Below the pieces are notes generated by a model that was not told the origin of the DNA, ran no database searches, and worked only from the letters and a program-made list of their open reading frames with translations. DNA of 64,000 nucleotides from Mesostigma viride (lineage: Eukaryota; Streptophyta; Mesostigmatophyceae; Mesostigmatales; Mesostigmataceae), in the NCBI GenBank assembly GCA_009746045.1, contig RPFO01000648.1, positions 320,234-384,233 of the forward strand. The letters run 5' to 3'. The position numbers and the translations under genes were made by a program. The first letter of the stretch is position 1, and the number at the start of each line of letters is the position of its first letter. Below are positions 12,387 to 35,039 of this stretch, piece after piece.

Positions 12387-12770
12387 CACTCTGGGCTCCA
12401 ACTTGGGTAAAAAGTGGGGAAAAAGAAGGTAAACAAGGGGAAAAAGAGGGTAAACATGGGGAAATATTACCCTTGAAGGTAAAATATTACCCTGGTTTTT
12501 CCCCTCTTTTTACCCTGGGTAAAAAAAGGGGAATCTTTTTTTACCCGCTTTTTGCCACGTTTTCCCCATTTTTACCCCCTTTTTACCCAAAAAAAAGGGG
12601 TAAAATGCCGGGAATAATCGGGTAAAAATTATTACCCCCTAATTCCCCTATTTTTACCCATACTTTCCCTAGTGTATTCGAGGTTTCCAGATGGGGTAAT
12701 GTTGGGGTAAATGTGGGGTAAATGTGGGGTAAATATGGGGTAAGGACGCTTTAGCCTAGCTTTACTCTAG
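12387..12770. repeat. Left TIR and GGGTAAA-rich subterminal region
   Basis: The 34-bp terminal repeat is followed by many GGGTAAA/TTTACCC and GGGGTAAATGTG words, ending in three GGGGTAAATGTGG-like copies. Confidence 0.8.
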
Positions 12771-13319
12771 TTTTACCAAATTTGCTCACATGAATATTCA
12801 TTTTTGAAATTGATTTGCAATTATAATATCCATTTTAACATTAAACAAGAAACACATTCATGAGTGAACAACCATGTTGGTTGTTTCACATATATGGCCA
12901 AGCATGGACGCACAACCCTTCAACGTTTTGACTATGTATGCCATAAAGCGCGAACTCTAGTATGAACTACTGTATTAGGCAACAAATGCCCCGAAAGTCG
13001 ATTTGCCGTCTTCAAGCACTTGGTCTGGACGTATGCATCAATCTCTAGAAAGGCGTCAAACGCCACTAGTCGCTGCCCTTGATGAGCATGTGGCCCAATA
13101 CCAACCTTGGAGATCAATGTTAATTCTGCAAGCACACAAAGGTTCATGCCGCATGCACAAAAAACATCCGATATCGAAACAAAGTTAATTAACATCCATA
13201 CATCCAAGTCATTCATATGGGCACGTCTCCATCTAAGCATTCATACATTACAAAAAGTCAAATTGCTAAAGATGATTGGAACCACCGACCAATATCTATC
13301 ATGCACCCCCCTACTTTGT

Positions 13320-13860
13320 TTTCGGTGTAAATAACTTATTCCAAGGTGACAAGGTAGCCATATTATATAAAGCACGAGGGAAACTAGCGTCCCATGGACC
13401 TATGGAATGGGAGAGAGTATGCACACATGGACGTGAGCACACAAATGGTTGAGCAACCAATACAAGGCACACCGCACACCATGCACCGCCTAATTGGTTT
13501 TCATCGTACATAACTTATTCCAAGGTGACAAGGTAGCCATATATTATAAAGCACGAGGGAAACTAGCATCCCATGGACCTAGGGAATGGGAGAGAGCATG
13601 CACACATGGACGTGCAGGGCACACACATAGTTGAGCAACCAATAAGGCACACCGCATACCATGCACCGCCTAATGGGCTTTAATTTCAGCGCACATAACT
13701 CACATTCCAAGGTAACAAGCTAGCCATATATTACAAAGCACGAGGGAAACTAGTGTCCCATGAACCTAGGGAATGGGAGAGAGCATGCACACATGGACGT
13801 GGGCACACACATTGTTACTTGAGCAACCAATGTAAGGCACACCGTCTACCATGCTCTCCT
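13320..13860. repeat. ~180-bp tandem repeat inside the TIR element, 3 copies
   Basis: Three imperfect copies start near 13330, 13510 and 13690. Each contains ATTCCAAGGTGACAAG, a CACGAGGGAAACTAG block, and the phrases GGGAGAGAG and CACACATGGACGTG. Confidence 0.85.
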
Positions 13861-15334
13861 CGTTAATGCGATCCTCGATAAAGGAGGGAAGCATGTGCAG
13901 AGCTCCATAAACTAGAAGGGAAAATGGAGAAGAATGGAAAAATTAAAAGCCGCCTTCCGGTCCTTTATAAACTGATCATCAAAAGTTACAAAACCAAATC
14001 AAAATCAACATCCAGAGCTTATATCCCCGGCCGTTTGCCTAGCCGCGCTTGATGCTCATGATACCACGCCGCGTCTGGGCCATCCCCCGCAGGCAGCATA
14101 CCTGCTTTCAAAACAGCCCATGCAGAAGCAACAAACACAAGAAAGGGGATGAGTTGGCCCAAGTCAGATGGGTGGCAGGTGACTGGGGTAGTTGCAGCCA
14201 TGTCCCAATGGTGGAGCACATGCCGAAGCGGTACCTGCCCCAGCCAAAATCTGCCAACAAATCAGTTGATGGACATTTCATGACACTCCAAGTCGAAATA
14301 CGACAGATCTGGCGGTTAGAATAACAAAGACACACCTGCACGACAGGGAATGACGCACCGGAGAGGCTCGCTAAGCCTACGCTGACTCCATTCCCGTGGC
14401 TCACCGAAACACAACGGAAAAATACTGCGTGGGTGCAGGGAAAAGAATGGAAAGGCATTCGAAAGCATTCCCCATCGAAATACAGCAACCAAGAGCGGGA
14501 GGCATACCTCCCATCCGGGAAGAGACGCAACGAATGTGATGGCCGAGCAAAACGGGCCTCCTTTCCCGCTGCTGACGGAAACACAACGCAAAGAGACGGC
14601 CTCGAAGCATATTAATGCATGAAACGACGTTCCAAAGCGGCGAAACCGAAATAAAAGGAAACCGAGCGCAAAAGACGGTGGCATATGTGCATATGGCGGG
14701 ACATGATCCATGGAACCGCCCGGGAAGCAAACGGCCCCTCCCTATCCCCTCTCCCCTCCTCGCGTGAACACAATGGAAATGGACCGCCTGGAAGCAAAAA
14801 TATGCATTCATCACCGTTCAAAAGCCCAGCAAACAAAAAACGCAGCTTTACCAGGCGTCAGACCGGTGCCACATCCTACCCTGACAGTTCGTCTTCCTAG
14901 CAACCCTCTCCAAGAGCTTACGGCACCAACAGTCCAGCAGTTCCAAAGACCCGTCACTAAATAACTGAGCGTTTGTCCTTTCAAACCCCGTTTCCAACCC
15001 TCCAACACTGAAAACGTAGCTGCACATCAGGGACGACCAACTAAACAGGTCGCTGCGACAGCCATAACGTCATCCCGCGGCCATCAAAATTTGAAATTTC
15101 GTGATTGGGCCGCGACGCAGAACGCAGCAAATTGGTGGGCCGACCGTTTATGGGGTTCCGTTAGCCCGTCGCCCGTCGCCGCTGAAATTCCTTCCGTCCG
15201 TTGCTGAACTCGCCGTCCCCCGTCGGTGCTGAAATTCTTTCCGTCCCTTTATCCTAGTAGCAACGTGCAACAAGTTTCAGGTCAAGCCTCGATGTCATTT
15301 GATGGGAGGGCCAGGGTGGGCTGCACCTGCACCC

Positions 15335-15663
15335 GGCCCACTCGGGGAAAAAGATGGTAAATATGGGTAAATTGTTCTTTTCCCCTAGTTTACCTGGTGG
15401 GTAAAGTTTTACCCCGAAATTACCTGGTGGGTAAAACGGAAATTACCTGTTTTTTACCAGGTGGTAAAACTTTACCCCCTTTTTGCCCAACACTATGGCA
15501 TACCGAGTTCAAACTGGGTAAAAACGGGGTAATTTTTTCATCTGTTTTTACCCACAAATTCCCTTTACCCTGTTTTTACCTTTGGGTAAAAATTTTTTAC
15601 CCGGCATTTACCCTAGATTTACCCACAATTCCCCACTTTTTACCCAAGTTGGAGCCCAGAGTG
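15335..15663. repeat. Right TIR and TTTACCC-rich subterminal region
   Basis: Inverted counterpart of the left end, with many TTTACCC words and the inverted 34-bp terminus at 15630-15663. Confidence 0.8.
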
Positions 15664-15895
15664 TTAGTATCGGTGTATAGTATCGGCTTCCTCTGGAACT
15701 CCGCAATTGATGCGTCGCGCTTGGCTCTTGGCGCAAGAACAATACAAGGTGTGGGACCCCGGGCCCAACAATGACAGGCCCAGCCCCTTGGAGCTCTTCC
15801 ATGCTCTCCTGGGACGCAACAGGGTGTTTACTTGCATTCCTCACGGTGACCTTACGCGCGTCACTTGGCTCCCCTGGTCACATAATGCTCCTTTC

Positions 15896-16045
15896 TAAAC
15901 CTTTCACCTATCACACTACCCTCAGTGGGTAACCAGCTGGTCGATACGTGGTCTTAACCTAACGATATTCCTATTGGTTAATAAAAAATACCCATTTACC
16001 CGGAAATATTTAGTATCGGTGTTGTTGTTGTTGTTGGTATGTATT
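15896..16045. repeat. Dispersed repeat shared with 49015-49125
   Basis: Shares TTCACCTATCACACTAC-like sequence, GTAACCAGCTGGT and ATACCCATTTACCCGGAA with the second copy. It ends near a GTTGTTGTTG run and two TAGTATCGGTG words. Probably a non-autonomous mobile element. Confidence 0.6.
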
Positions 16046-17586
16046 TAGTATCGGTGTACTGACTACTGAGTATCAATCGGGGAACTCAGACGTGTACGGT
16101 TGCATAATCAGAAGATCATTAGATACACCCGCGCTGGAATCAGCTGGGTACATAGCCTCTGGCCCTCCGCCTACTGTACAGTACGTTCAGCGTTTCCTCC
16201 GCGCAGGTCACGGGGTTCGTCCTGTCACTCCTGTCCAAGATAACAGAGAGCCCGACGTCTCTTTCTGGGTGCCCAAACCAGGGGGGGTGTCCAAAAACAA
16301 GAAAATTTACACGACGCTGGATTCGTGTAGATCTCGCGAAAACAAGCATGTTTGCCACTGGTCGCAACCCCAGGGGGTCTCTAGGTTAGAAGTTACAGAG
16401 CCTCAAAAACCGTTAACTTAAAGGGTAGGTAGGTAGGGTGCCGGGCCGATATGGGTTTTTCACAACAAAACACTTGGATTTCTGCTAGCTCCCTGTATGG
16501 TCGGAATTTTGAAACGGTTTGACGGACAAACTGATAGCACTTGGCGAGCTGAACCCAAATCTGCAGTCAAAATTTTGGCAGGTACCATAGAGGGGGGGGG
16601 TTTGCCCGCAAGATGGTGCTGTCCCTAGGCACGGAAGTATGCTGCCGTCTGCCACCACCGCTACAAGGCTTCGGCTATCCAGCGCCGTGCCGTGCCAGTA
16701 TCGCGTCGCGCCGGCCAATGACCCATTTTAGAAAACCGGAATTTTCCCATACACCAATATGCTCAAACGGTAGAGCTCGCGGAGCTGATCATTTTGCTCC
16801 CTAGGTTGACCCCTATAACCCTTGGGACCTCAGGGTTTTGCTAGGTATAGCGCCTACGTGCTAGGTAGGTAGGGTCCAAGGGCCAACTTTTGGAAAATTT
16901 CAGCGTATGTGTCTGATATTTTTGTTTCGGACACCCCCCCTGCCCAAACTGCCCTTTTGTGCGGGTCGTCCTGTACAGGTTGAGTTGCAGAAAAGCCGAG
17001 AACGGTGGTTCGTCAAGCCCCGGAACCAACGCAGAGATTGTAGACGTCAGATCTAGGGGTGGCCGTACCTCCGCACATTCCGATAGTAGATAGGACCTCC
17101 TGGTTGACCACGTTTCTGGCTTCCGAGCGTTGGCGCGCGTTCTTCCCCACGCCTCTGCCAATGGGAACGCACAAATGCAAGTACAAGCGGGCTGGATGAG
17201 AGATAAAGATGTTGGCAGGAATCAGGATGCTGCTGTCTCCATATCTCTAATCACTTGCAACCAGCACCAGCTTGTTCGCACGGATTTCCCCTCGCGTCTA
17301 GCTGCCTGTTCTGAGTTATCCCAGCCCGAGAAGGAGACGCCTGCAGCATGGGTGTTTGGGAATGAGGAGCTGCTGCTGCATCATGACAGGAAGTCTAGTT
17401 TCTGTTGAGTTTCGGGGACGCTGAGACGCGTTTTAAACCGTTTCGTGGCCGGAGTTCGAGAGGGGTAATTCTTAAATTGCGAATCCATATGTCTTTGTCG
17501 GAGGTCTGATGGCGAGACCCGGAGCATGCTAATGCCCCTGGCCCTGCCAACATAGTGTGACGTGATTTAGCGATGCAGAAGCCGTG
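16046..17586. other. Intergenic region upstream of the nucleotidyltransferase gene
   Basis: No coding exon or known element is recognised. Two short GTAGGTAGG tracts occur near 16425 and 16862. The promoter of the downstream gene should lie in its last few hundred bases, but I see no reliable TATA box or other signal. Confidence 0.4.
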
Positions 17587-28917
<11,331 letters not shown>

Positions 28918-30249
28918 TGGTCAGCGCGGCTGGGGCAGTGCATGCCTCCAGGACAGGCTGCACGCCTTCCTTGGGGCACTTCCTGCAGCACCAGTGGTTG
29001 TACCACCACCCGCCCATGGTCTTGCTGCCAGTGCCTGAGCATACATCAGGGTGTTCGACTAGAATGTTGTCGACTCGGGTGTTACAGCATGCAGTGCACT
29101 GTTTTGCTAGAATGTTGTTGACTCGGTGTGAAAGAGCCGTGTCACAAGACCGACTGTTTGGGCCCTCTCTATGGCTCTGAAATGGCACGGTGGGGCGGCC
29201 CTGTTGGCATTTTTTGACAAATCTTTTCTCGGGGCCGCAATAGTGAGCCCCGCAGATCCCTTCTTGAATTCCTGGGATTCTGGAAACGGGTATTTTTTTT
29301 CGGTTGTGGGCCGTTTGCACAACTTGCAGCGCTGGACTGCGATGATGTGGCGGGCAGCCTACCTGGCTGTGCAAAGTGCTTGCACCCTGGAGTCATGTGC
29401 GGCACCATAGTTGCCGTGGAATGTCTAGTCACCATGCCCGTGCTGGCATAACGTCATGCAGTGAGGTGTGAAACTGCACAAGTGTTAGTTGAGATGGTTG
29501 GATGGAGTGCTAGTGATAGCTCGGCCCACCAGATCGCCTGGGTTTAATTGCTGTTGTAGGACCGTTTAGGTTAGACTGATAACCCAACTTGCCTTTTGAA
29601 ATTAGCATAGATGTTTGACATCAGGCACGCTCAAGGTCGGATGCCTGGCAAGTTGGAGATAGCACTTTCGATGACCAGGCTTATGAATAAGGAACCTGAA
29701 TTCACTGCAGAGTTGCCAGCATTCAATGCCAAAAGTGCAACATGTGAAAAATGTGCTCATGGAGAGCGACATTTTAGTTTTCCTAGTGACCCTTGCAGTT
29801 TGTGGCTTGATGTGGCCGGCCCAAATTTTAGATTGGCGAATAACCCACCTAAAAAAGACCAAAGCAAAAATTTCAATGTATTTGCTTTAGTGAATTGTTT
29901 TGCTGTTTTGTGCAGGGAATCTCTGCTCAGTTTTATCAGTTTTATGTTCCCATCAATTAACTAATTAATTAACACGTAACTGTGTCACGTACGTGGGTGC
30001 CGGTACATTGTAAAAGAACCTTCAAGTCTCAACCCCTATCCAGAACGAGGAGGGAGGGCGCCCTAGCTTGATCTCACTGCCACAAGTGGGCAGGCCACAG
30101 AGTGCTCTCTCAACAGCATGGTGCCGGGGCGCAACACGTAGTGGGTGCGCAATACAACCATGTCATACCATCGGTGGGCTGATGCATAGCTTAACTGCTG
30201 CAAGAAAGGTGGGCTCAAGACGTTGGCTAAAGCGCAATTAACTAACGGG
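28918..30249. other. Intergenic, no confirmed gene
   Basis: A 117-codon open frame at 29611-29964 (+) has no recognised motif, although its amino-acid composition is ordinary rather than repeat-like. It could be an orphan exon or chance. AATTAATTAA and CACGTAACTG-like words near 29955-29985 announce the mobile-element cluster. Confidence 0.4.
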
Positions 30250-30325
30250 AGCACGAGTTTAATTAATAAAACTCGCGATCCCGTTGGGGAGGCACGAAGC
30301 ATTCACCCCGATGGATGGATGGGTT
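30250..30325 (-). repeat. LINE tail hairpin module, inverted copy
   Basis: TTAATTAATAAAACTCG is followed by a TCCC-GTTG-GGGA hairpin and CCCCGATGGATGGATGG. This is the inverse of the tail at 32490-32560. It therefore lies head-on to the LINE that follows. Confidence 0.7.
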
Positions 30326-30396
30326 CACACAAAACAAACTAAAGCGCAAGCTAATGGCCACACCCGCTGGTCGGTCCACTTGGCGATCCGTCCGAC

Positions 30397-31647
30397 ATGC
30401 CTCCTTTCATCTCTCGCAAGGTCACGGAGGCGGTCCAGCGCCTGCATTATGACGCAGCCACCGGCTCCGACGAGATTCCTGCCGCAGTTGTGAAACTTGC
30501 AGCCGAATTCGAGGACACCGGTGTTATGCTGCTCTTCCGGGACATCTGCAACCGCCTTCTGCTGACGTCGCAACCACCTCCAGCAGCCTGGCAACACAAT
30601 TTTCGCACGATGCTGTACAAGAGCAAGGGGTCGCCAGCCGGCCCCGGCAACTACAGAGGGGTGTGCATTCAAAGTGCCCCCCTCAAGCTTCTTATGCGGC
30701 TCATCCTAAACCGCCTGCGCACGGCCCTGGACGGTCACCTCAGCGAGACTCAGCACGGCTTCCGTTCAGGTCGCAACACAGTACAGGCGCTCTTCGCTAC
30801 TCGTCGACTGGTGGAGGAACTGCAACGCCTTCAGCCTGGTGAGTCCCCTTTGCACCTTGTGCTGGTGGACTTCATCAAAGCCTTCGATTCGGTTTTCTGG
30901 CCTGCGCTTTGGGACATCCTCGAGCTGTTCCGGATCCCCCGCCCCCTTATTGCTGTCATCCGCAACCTGTGTGAAGGGTCCACCACTTCGGTGCGCACTT
31001 CTTACGGGACCACACCACCATGCCCTTTACAGAAGGGTGTGTGGCAGGGCTGCGTGCTGTCGCCCTACCTGTTCATTATTGTGGTCGAATACGTAATGAT
31101 TCAGGCGCGCAAGCGATTTGCCCGCATCGTGGGTAGGGAACCAGGAGTGCAGGTTGCTAACAAAGTCTGGCATGGCAGAGCGGACACGGAGATCCGGCTG
31201 GCAGACACCATCTATGCAGACGACACCACCCTCTTCGAGGACACTGGGCACGTGCAGACATGGCTTGACTGCCTGGCTATCGAGGCCCGTGCAGTGGGGC
31301 TTGAGGTCAGCAAGAAGACAGAGGCCCTGGCGGTTGGGCTCACCCGCTCACCGCCACCCCTCTATCTCCTCGACGGCTCTCGAGTCCTGTATCGGGACCG
31401 CGTCAAGCTGCTGGGCAGCCTGCTTCCCAGCTGCGAGGTTGATGTGGACCATCGCATCTCCTATGTTCAGATGTTGCTGGACGACCTAGTGGTCCCAGCC
31501 CAGTTTGAGCACCGCATCCACTCCCTCTCCCGTCTTTGGACTGCCATGCAGGACAAGACGTGGTGGAAGAAGATTGTCAAGGCGCACACGCCCGACCCTG
31601 TGGGCAAGCCACCTCCCCCCAAGCGGAGGAGGCGTTTTGATGAGTAG
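30397..31647 (+). CDS. LINE reverse transcriptase ORF, interrupted
   Basis: Non-LTR retrotransposon reverse transcriptase copying element RNA at the target. The 416-residue frame shows the RT core: GSDEIPAAV near the start, the NYRGV block, motif A LVDFIKAFDSV (Asp158), the QKGVWQGCVLSPYLF region, and YADD at residues 273-276. The catalytic aspartates are intact. No endonuclease domain is visible upstream, so the copy is probably 5'-truncated. The frame is hijacked after codon 355: the last ~61 residues come from a second inserted element, and the original frame resumes at 31787. ATG 30397 is simply the first in frame. Confidence 0.85.
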   Translation: MPPFISRKVTEAVQRLHYDAATGSDEIPAAVVKLAAEFEDTGVMLLFRDICNRLLLTSQPPPAAWQHNFRTMLYKSKGSPAGPGNYRGVCIQSAPLKLLMRLILNRLRTALDGHLSETQHGFRSGRNTVQALFATRRLVEELQRLQPGESPLHLVLVDFIKAFDSVFWPALWDILELFRIPRPLIAVIRNLCEGSTTSVRTSYGTTPPCPLQKGVWQGCVLSPYLFIIVVEYVMIQARKRFARIVGREPGVQVANKVWHGRADTEIRLADTIYADDTTLFEDTGHVQTWLDCLAIEARAVGLEVSKKTEALAVGLTRSPPPLYLLDGSRVLYRDRVKLLGSLLPSCEVDVDHRISYVQMLLDDLVVPAQFEHRIHSLSRLWTAMQDKTWWKKIVKAHTPDPVGKPPPPKRRRRFDE

Positions 31648-31775
31648 TGTAGTTAGGATTTTCTAGATAGAGTTAGGATAGTTCGATCACGCGGCTTCCT
31701 CCATCCCATCCATCATGAAATATGTGCTACATGATCTCCCCACGGAGGCATGTTATAATTTAATTTAATTTTTTA
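31462..31775 (+). mobile_element. 5'-truncated retroelement nested in LINE-A
   Basis: The 314-bp insert is bounded by an 11-bp direct repeat, ATCGCATCTCC, at 31451-31461 and 31776-31786. Removing it restores the LINE-A frame. It encodes a C-terminal piece (TWWKKIVKAHTPDPVGKPPP), then a 3' UTR with a CTCCCCACGGAG hairpin and an AATTTAATTTAATTTTTT tail. Confidence 0.9.
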
Positions 31776-32560
31776 ATCGCATCTCCCTCGCCTGGCACGC
31801 TTTACGTCAGTACCGGGCCCTGTGGCGCAAGCCCCTGGGCAAGATCGAGAAACAGGACCTGTTCAAGGTCCTCGTCCTTCCTGTTCTCACGTATGGGGCC
31901 GAGACGTGGACCCTCAACGCCAACCTGGCCCGCAAGCTGGACGGCGCGGTCACCAACATGCTGCGTTCCATTTTCAGAGTAGGATATGCTGCTCATGTCC
32001 GCAATGAGGACCTGTACCAGGGCATGCCATATATCACCAGCACCATTAAGCAGCGGCGCCTGCAGCTAGTAGGGCACCTAGCTCGCACCAACCAGGTAGA
32101 CACCTCACGTGGCCCCCCCGCAGGACTGCGACCAGCTCAGCCTGGCCGGCACCTCCTGACGTGGGCCGGTCCCCTGATGTTAGACGCCCCAAGGCCCGCA
32201 CCTTCAAAGAACAGCTAGTAGACTCAGGACATGGGGGGCCTAGGCCTCTCCGTGATTTCGGGAAGAAGATGATGGACAAGGCCAAGTGGGCCCAGGTCAT
32301 AGAGGACAACGAGCCCCCCCCTGTGGGGAAGCGCCCGCGTGTGCAAACCCACGGGAGGCACGCCCGGACAGCTCCCCTAGGGCCACGTGATGCTGTATAT
32401 AGATAGATGTTGTAGTTAGTTGCTGTTAGATAGATGTCGTAGGTAGCTGATGTAGATAGCTTAGACCGGTAAGACTGTTTGCGCACCCACCCATCCATCC
32501 ATCCGGGTTAATGCTCCGTGACTCCCCAACGGGAGCACGAGTCTAATTAATTATTTAATT

Positions 32561-33880
32561 AATGGCCACAAGGGCACTATCCCGCCATGTCCACTGCCTA
32601 GCTACAAAAAGTGGCTGAACGACATGGCTAATGGCGGAGCTCAGAACTTTCGCGGCTCCAAATTCAGTCACATCACTTGCGTTCCGAATGCGCCTTTTTC
32701 CAGACGCACCTGCCAGGATAATCGGTTACGGCTGAAACGCAGTATCGACAAAGTTATGCACGTGACACGATTCTGGCTCTCACGACCCCAAAACTAAGCT
32801 AAACGCGGTATGGAAAAGGAGCTTTCCAGCTGAGTCCCAGCCCAACCCACTCGCCCTATATAATTGCTCTCACTCTGCCCGCCGGATCACCCACCCATCC
32901 ACGCTACTTAGCGCCTCACCGGCTGAGCTCAAGAAACCTTGCCACGAACACAAATGGAGTCGGTTTTACCCCCACGGCAACGAAAGTTTTTCCTGGCAAT
33001 GCCTGTCGAAGGCATGTACAATGTGCCCAGGTCATCAAGTACGTACTTATCACAGGAACGCAAGATAATTGTTTTGCTAGCTCGTGGGAGAGGCTTTTGA
33101 CTACGACGAGAGCCACTTGGAGTTGCTCTTCAATGCCGGCATCAGAAGTGCTCCAGCACCTGATTATCGATCCTGACCAGCTTCTTTCAGCTCCGATGAA
33201 CATGAGCGAGCGGTCGAGAAGGCTTGTCGCTAAGCTCCGCAACCCAGTCCCCGGCGCCTGCAGTCACACCGGCTCCCTCGGGCTCTGCAAGGATGACATC
33301 CGGCGCAGTGCTGGAGACACGCATGACCTGGCCGCCGGCCGAGAAGCTGACTGCATCGCTGACAAGTGCAACGACGCTCAACACGGTAGAGCCGCCAGGG
33401 TCTCCAATGCGGACCGCCCAACGGAACCAAGGACCTGGCCACGCAGGTCCCGTCCGAGGTTGCGGCGCAGACGGCCACCATTGCTGCCCAGCGCACCCGG
33501 CAGGCAGATGTGAGATGGCAGCCTCCCGCCGCACTCCTCCGCGGACCTACTGCGGTCAGCGACCACCTCGACCACGGACGCCACCGCCATGAAGCTTGAG
33601 GAGATGGAAACCCATCGCCGAAAAATGAACGCGAGAACACCTACTGCACTAGTCACCGACAATGCAGAGCAAGGTGCTGCGTCGCTTCCGCCAGCAGGAG
33701 GCATGAACCATCATGGCGGTGCAGGTGCACCTTGTGCACCCAGAGCAGGTGATAGTTGTACATCCTACACCTGCAGGTTGTCGCCCTGATTGTATTACAA
33801 ACCCATAGATGCCCCTTTCTCAGGGCTATGTGTTACATATGCTCCCCACGGAGCTATGATTTTAAATAATTAATTAATTC
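32561..33880 (+). other. Probable mobile-element remnant without recognised domains
   Basis: Several short open frames (33097-33513, 33224-33592, 33589-33789) have no recognisable motif. The 3' end near 33825-33870 (TGTTACATATGCTCCCCACGGAGC then AATTAATT) resembles the tail of the nested insert at 31462-31775, so this is probably a related retroelement or its ORF1 part. Confidence 0.45.
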
Positions 33881-34468
33881 CGCCAGTGCTCAGCCATGCA
33901 GGGGATACTTAGCAAATTAGTTAATGATTTTATTCATTAATTAAAGTGGTGCTCCCGATGGGGAGTCACGGAGAATCAACCCCGATGTATGGATGGATTA
34001 ATTAATTAATTAACTAATTAATTAATTAACTAATTAAACCATGAATTAATTAAACACACGTGCTCCCGTTGGGGAGTCACGGAGCACACAAGCATGCTTT
34101 TAAGGGATCCCTGAGTGTGCACAACAGGTAGGGGGGCAGAGACCCCCCCCCTTCCTCATGCACGCCACAGCCGGCATGCCACAAGGTGCTCAATCGGACC
34201 CATCTGACTGAACGATCCGGGGCATCCCCTGTGGGTGCAATATGTCCTGTGTGAGCATGGCATTGCGATGGAGACGTGAGCAAACAAGCAGTGCTATGCA
34301 AAGCGCATAGCTAGGCTGGCTGATGTCTGTTGGCTACGACTGGTTAGGCTATGCATGGCTACGTTTGATACCCTGCATTGGCATTGCGCCAGGATTGCCC
34401 TATTAATGAATTAATAAATTGATTAAACTCGTGCTCCCGTTGGAGAGTCACAGATCGCATGAACCCTG
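33880..34468. repeat. Cluster of AATT tracts and LINE tail hairpin modules
   Basis: Three hairpin modules of the form GTGCTCCC-GTTG-GGGAGTCAC occur near 33950, 34061 and 34430, separated by AATTAATT tracts. A low-complexity gene-free segment lies at 34090-34400. Confidence 0.7.
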
Positions 34469-34637
34469 ATGGACGGACGGACGGACGGACGGACGGACGG
34501 ACGGACGGACGGACGGACGGACGGACGGACGGACGGACGGACGGACGGACGGACGGACGGACGGACGGACGGACGGACGGACGGACGGACGGACGGACGG
34601 ACGGACGGACGGACGGACGGATGGATGGATGGATGGA
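34467..34637. repeat. (GGAC)n array ending in GGAT units
   Basis: About 38 GGAC units followed by about 4 GGAT units, directly after the tail module ending CCCTGATGGACGG. Confidence 0.95.
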
Positions 34638-34688
34638 ATGAATTAAAATTAAATTATAACATCCCTGGGTTGGGAGATCATGTAATAA

Positions 34689-35039
34689 TTAATGAATGAA
34701 TGAATGAATGAATGAATGAATGAATGAATGAATGAATGAATGAATGAATGAATGAATGAATGAATGAATGAATGAATGAATGAATGAATGAATGAATGAA
34801 TGAATGAATGAATGAATGAATGAATGAATGAATGAATGAATGAATGAATGAATGAATGAATGAATGAATGAATGAATGAATGAATGAATGAATGAATGAA
34901 TGAATGAATGAATGAATGAATGAATGAATGAATGAATGAATGAATGAATGAATGAATGAATGAATGAATGAATGAATGAATGAATGAATGAATGAATGAA
35001 TGAATGAATGAATGAATGAATGAATGAATGAATGAATGG
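34689..35039. repeat. (AATG)n array
   Basis: About 87 uninterrupted AATG units. The IHSF-repeat frames on the minus strand are artefacts. Confidence 0.97.

Larger units (their letters stand above)
12387..15663. mobile_element. 3.28 kb non-autonomous TIR DNA transposon
   Basis: The left end CACTCTGGGCTCCAACTTGG reappears inverted at 15630-15663, giving a ~34-bp perfect terminal inverted repeat. Both ends are flanked by TTA (12384-12386 and 15664-15666). An empty copy of the target at about 48894-48960 has a single TTA, supporting a 3-bp target duplication. Each end carries ~300 bp rich in GGGTAAA/TTTACCC words, like the subterminal binding repeats of CACTA-type elements. The CACT terminus and 3-bp duplication suggest the CACTA/EnSpm group; TTA duplications also fit PIF/Harbinger. 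I see no transposase, so it is probably non-autonomous. The interior is more AT-rich than its surroundings. Confidence 0.8.
30326..32560 (+). mobile_element. LINE-A copy with RT and 3' tail
   Basis: The element contains the RT frame, then (after the nested insert) a C-terminal region with VLPVLTYGAETWTL, RRLQLVGHLARTNQVD and, after a frameshift near 32160, KARTFKEQLVDSGHGGPRPL and MMDKAKWAQVIEDN. The 3' UTR ends at about 32480-32560 with CCCACCCATCCATCCATCC, a CTCCCC-AACG-GGGAG hairpin and an AATTAATT tail. The frameshift and the insertion make it non-functional. Confidence 0.8.

Noticed and set aside
29611-29964. 117-codon open frame as a gene
   Set aside because: No motif, no splice or homology support; mentioned only within the intergenic entry.
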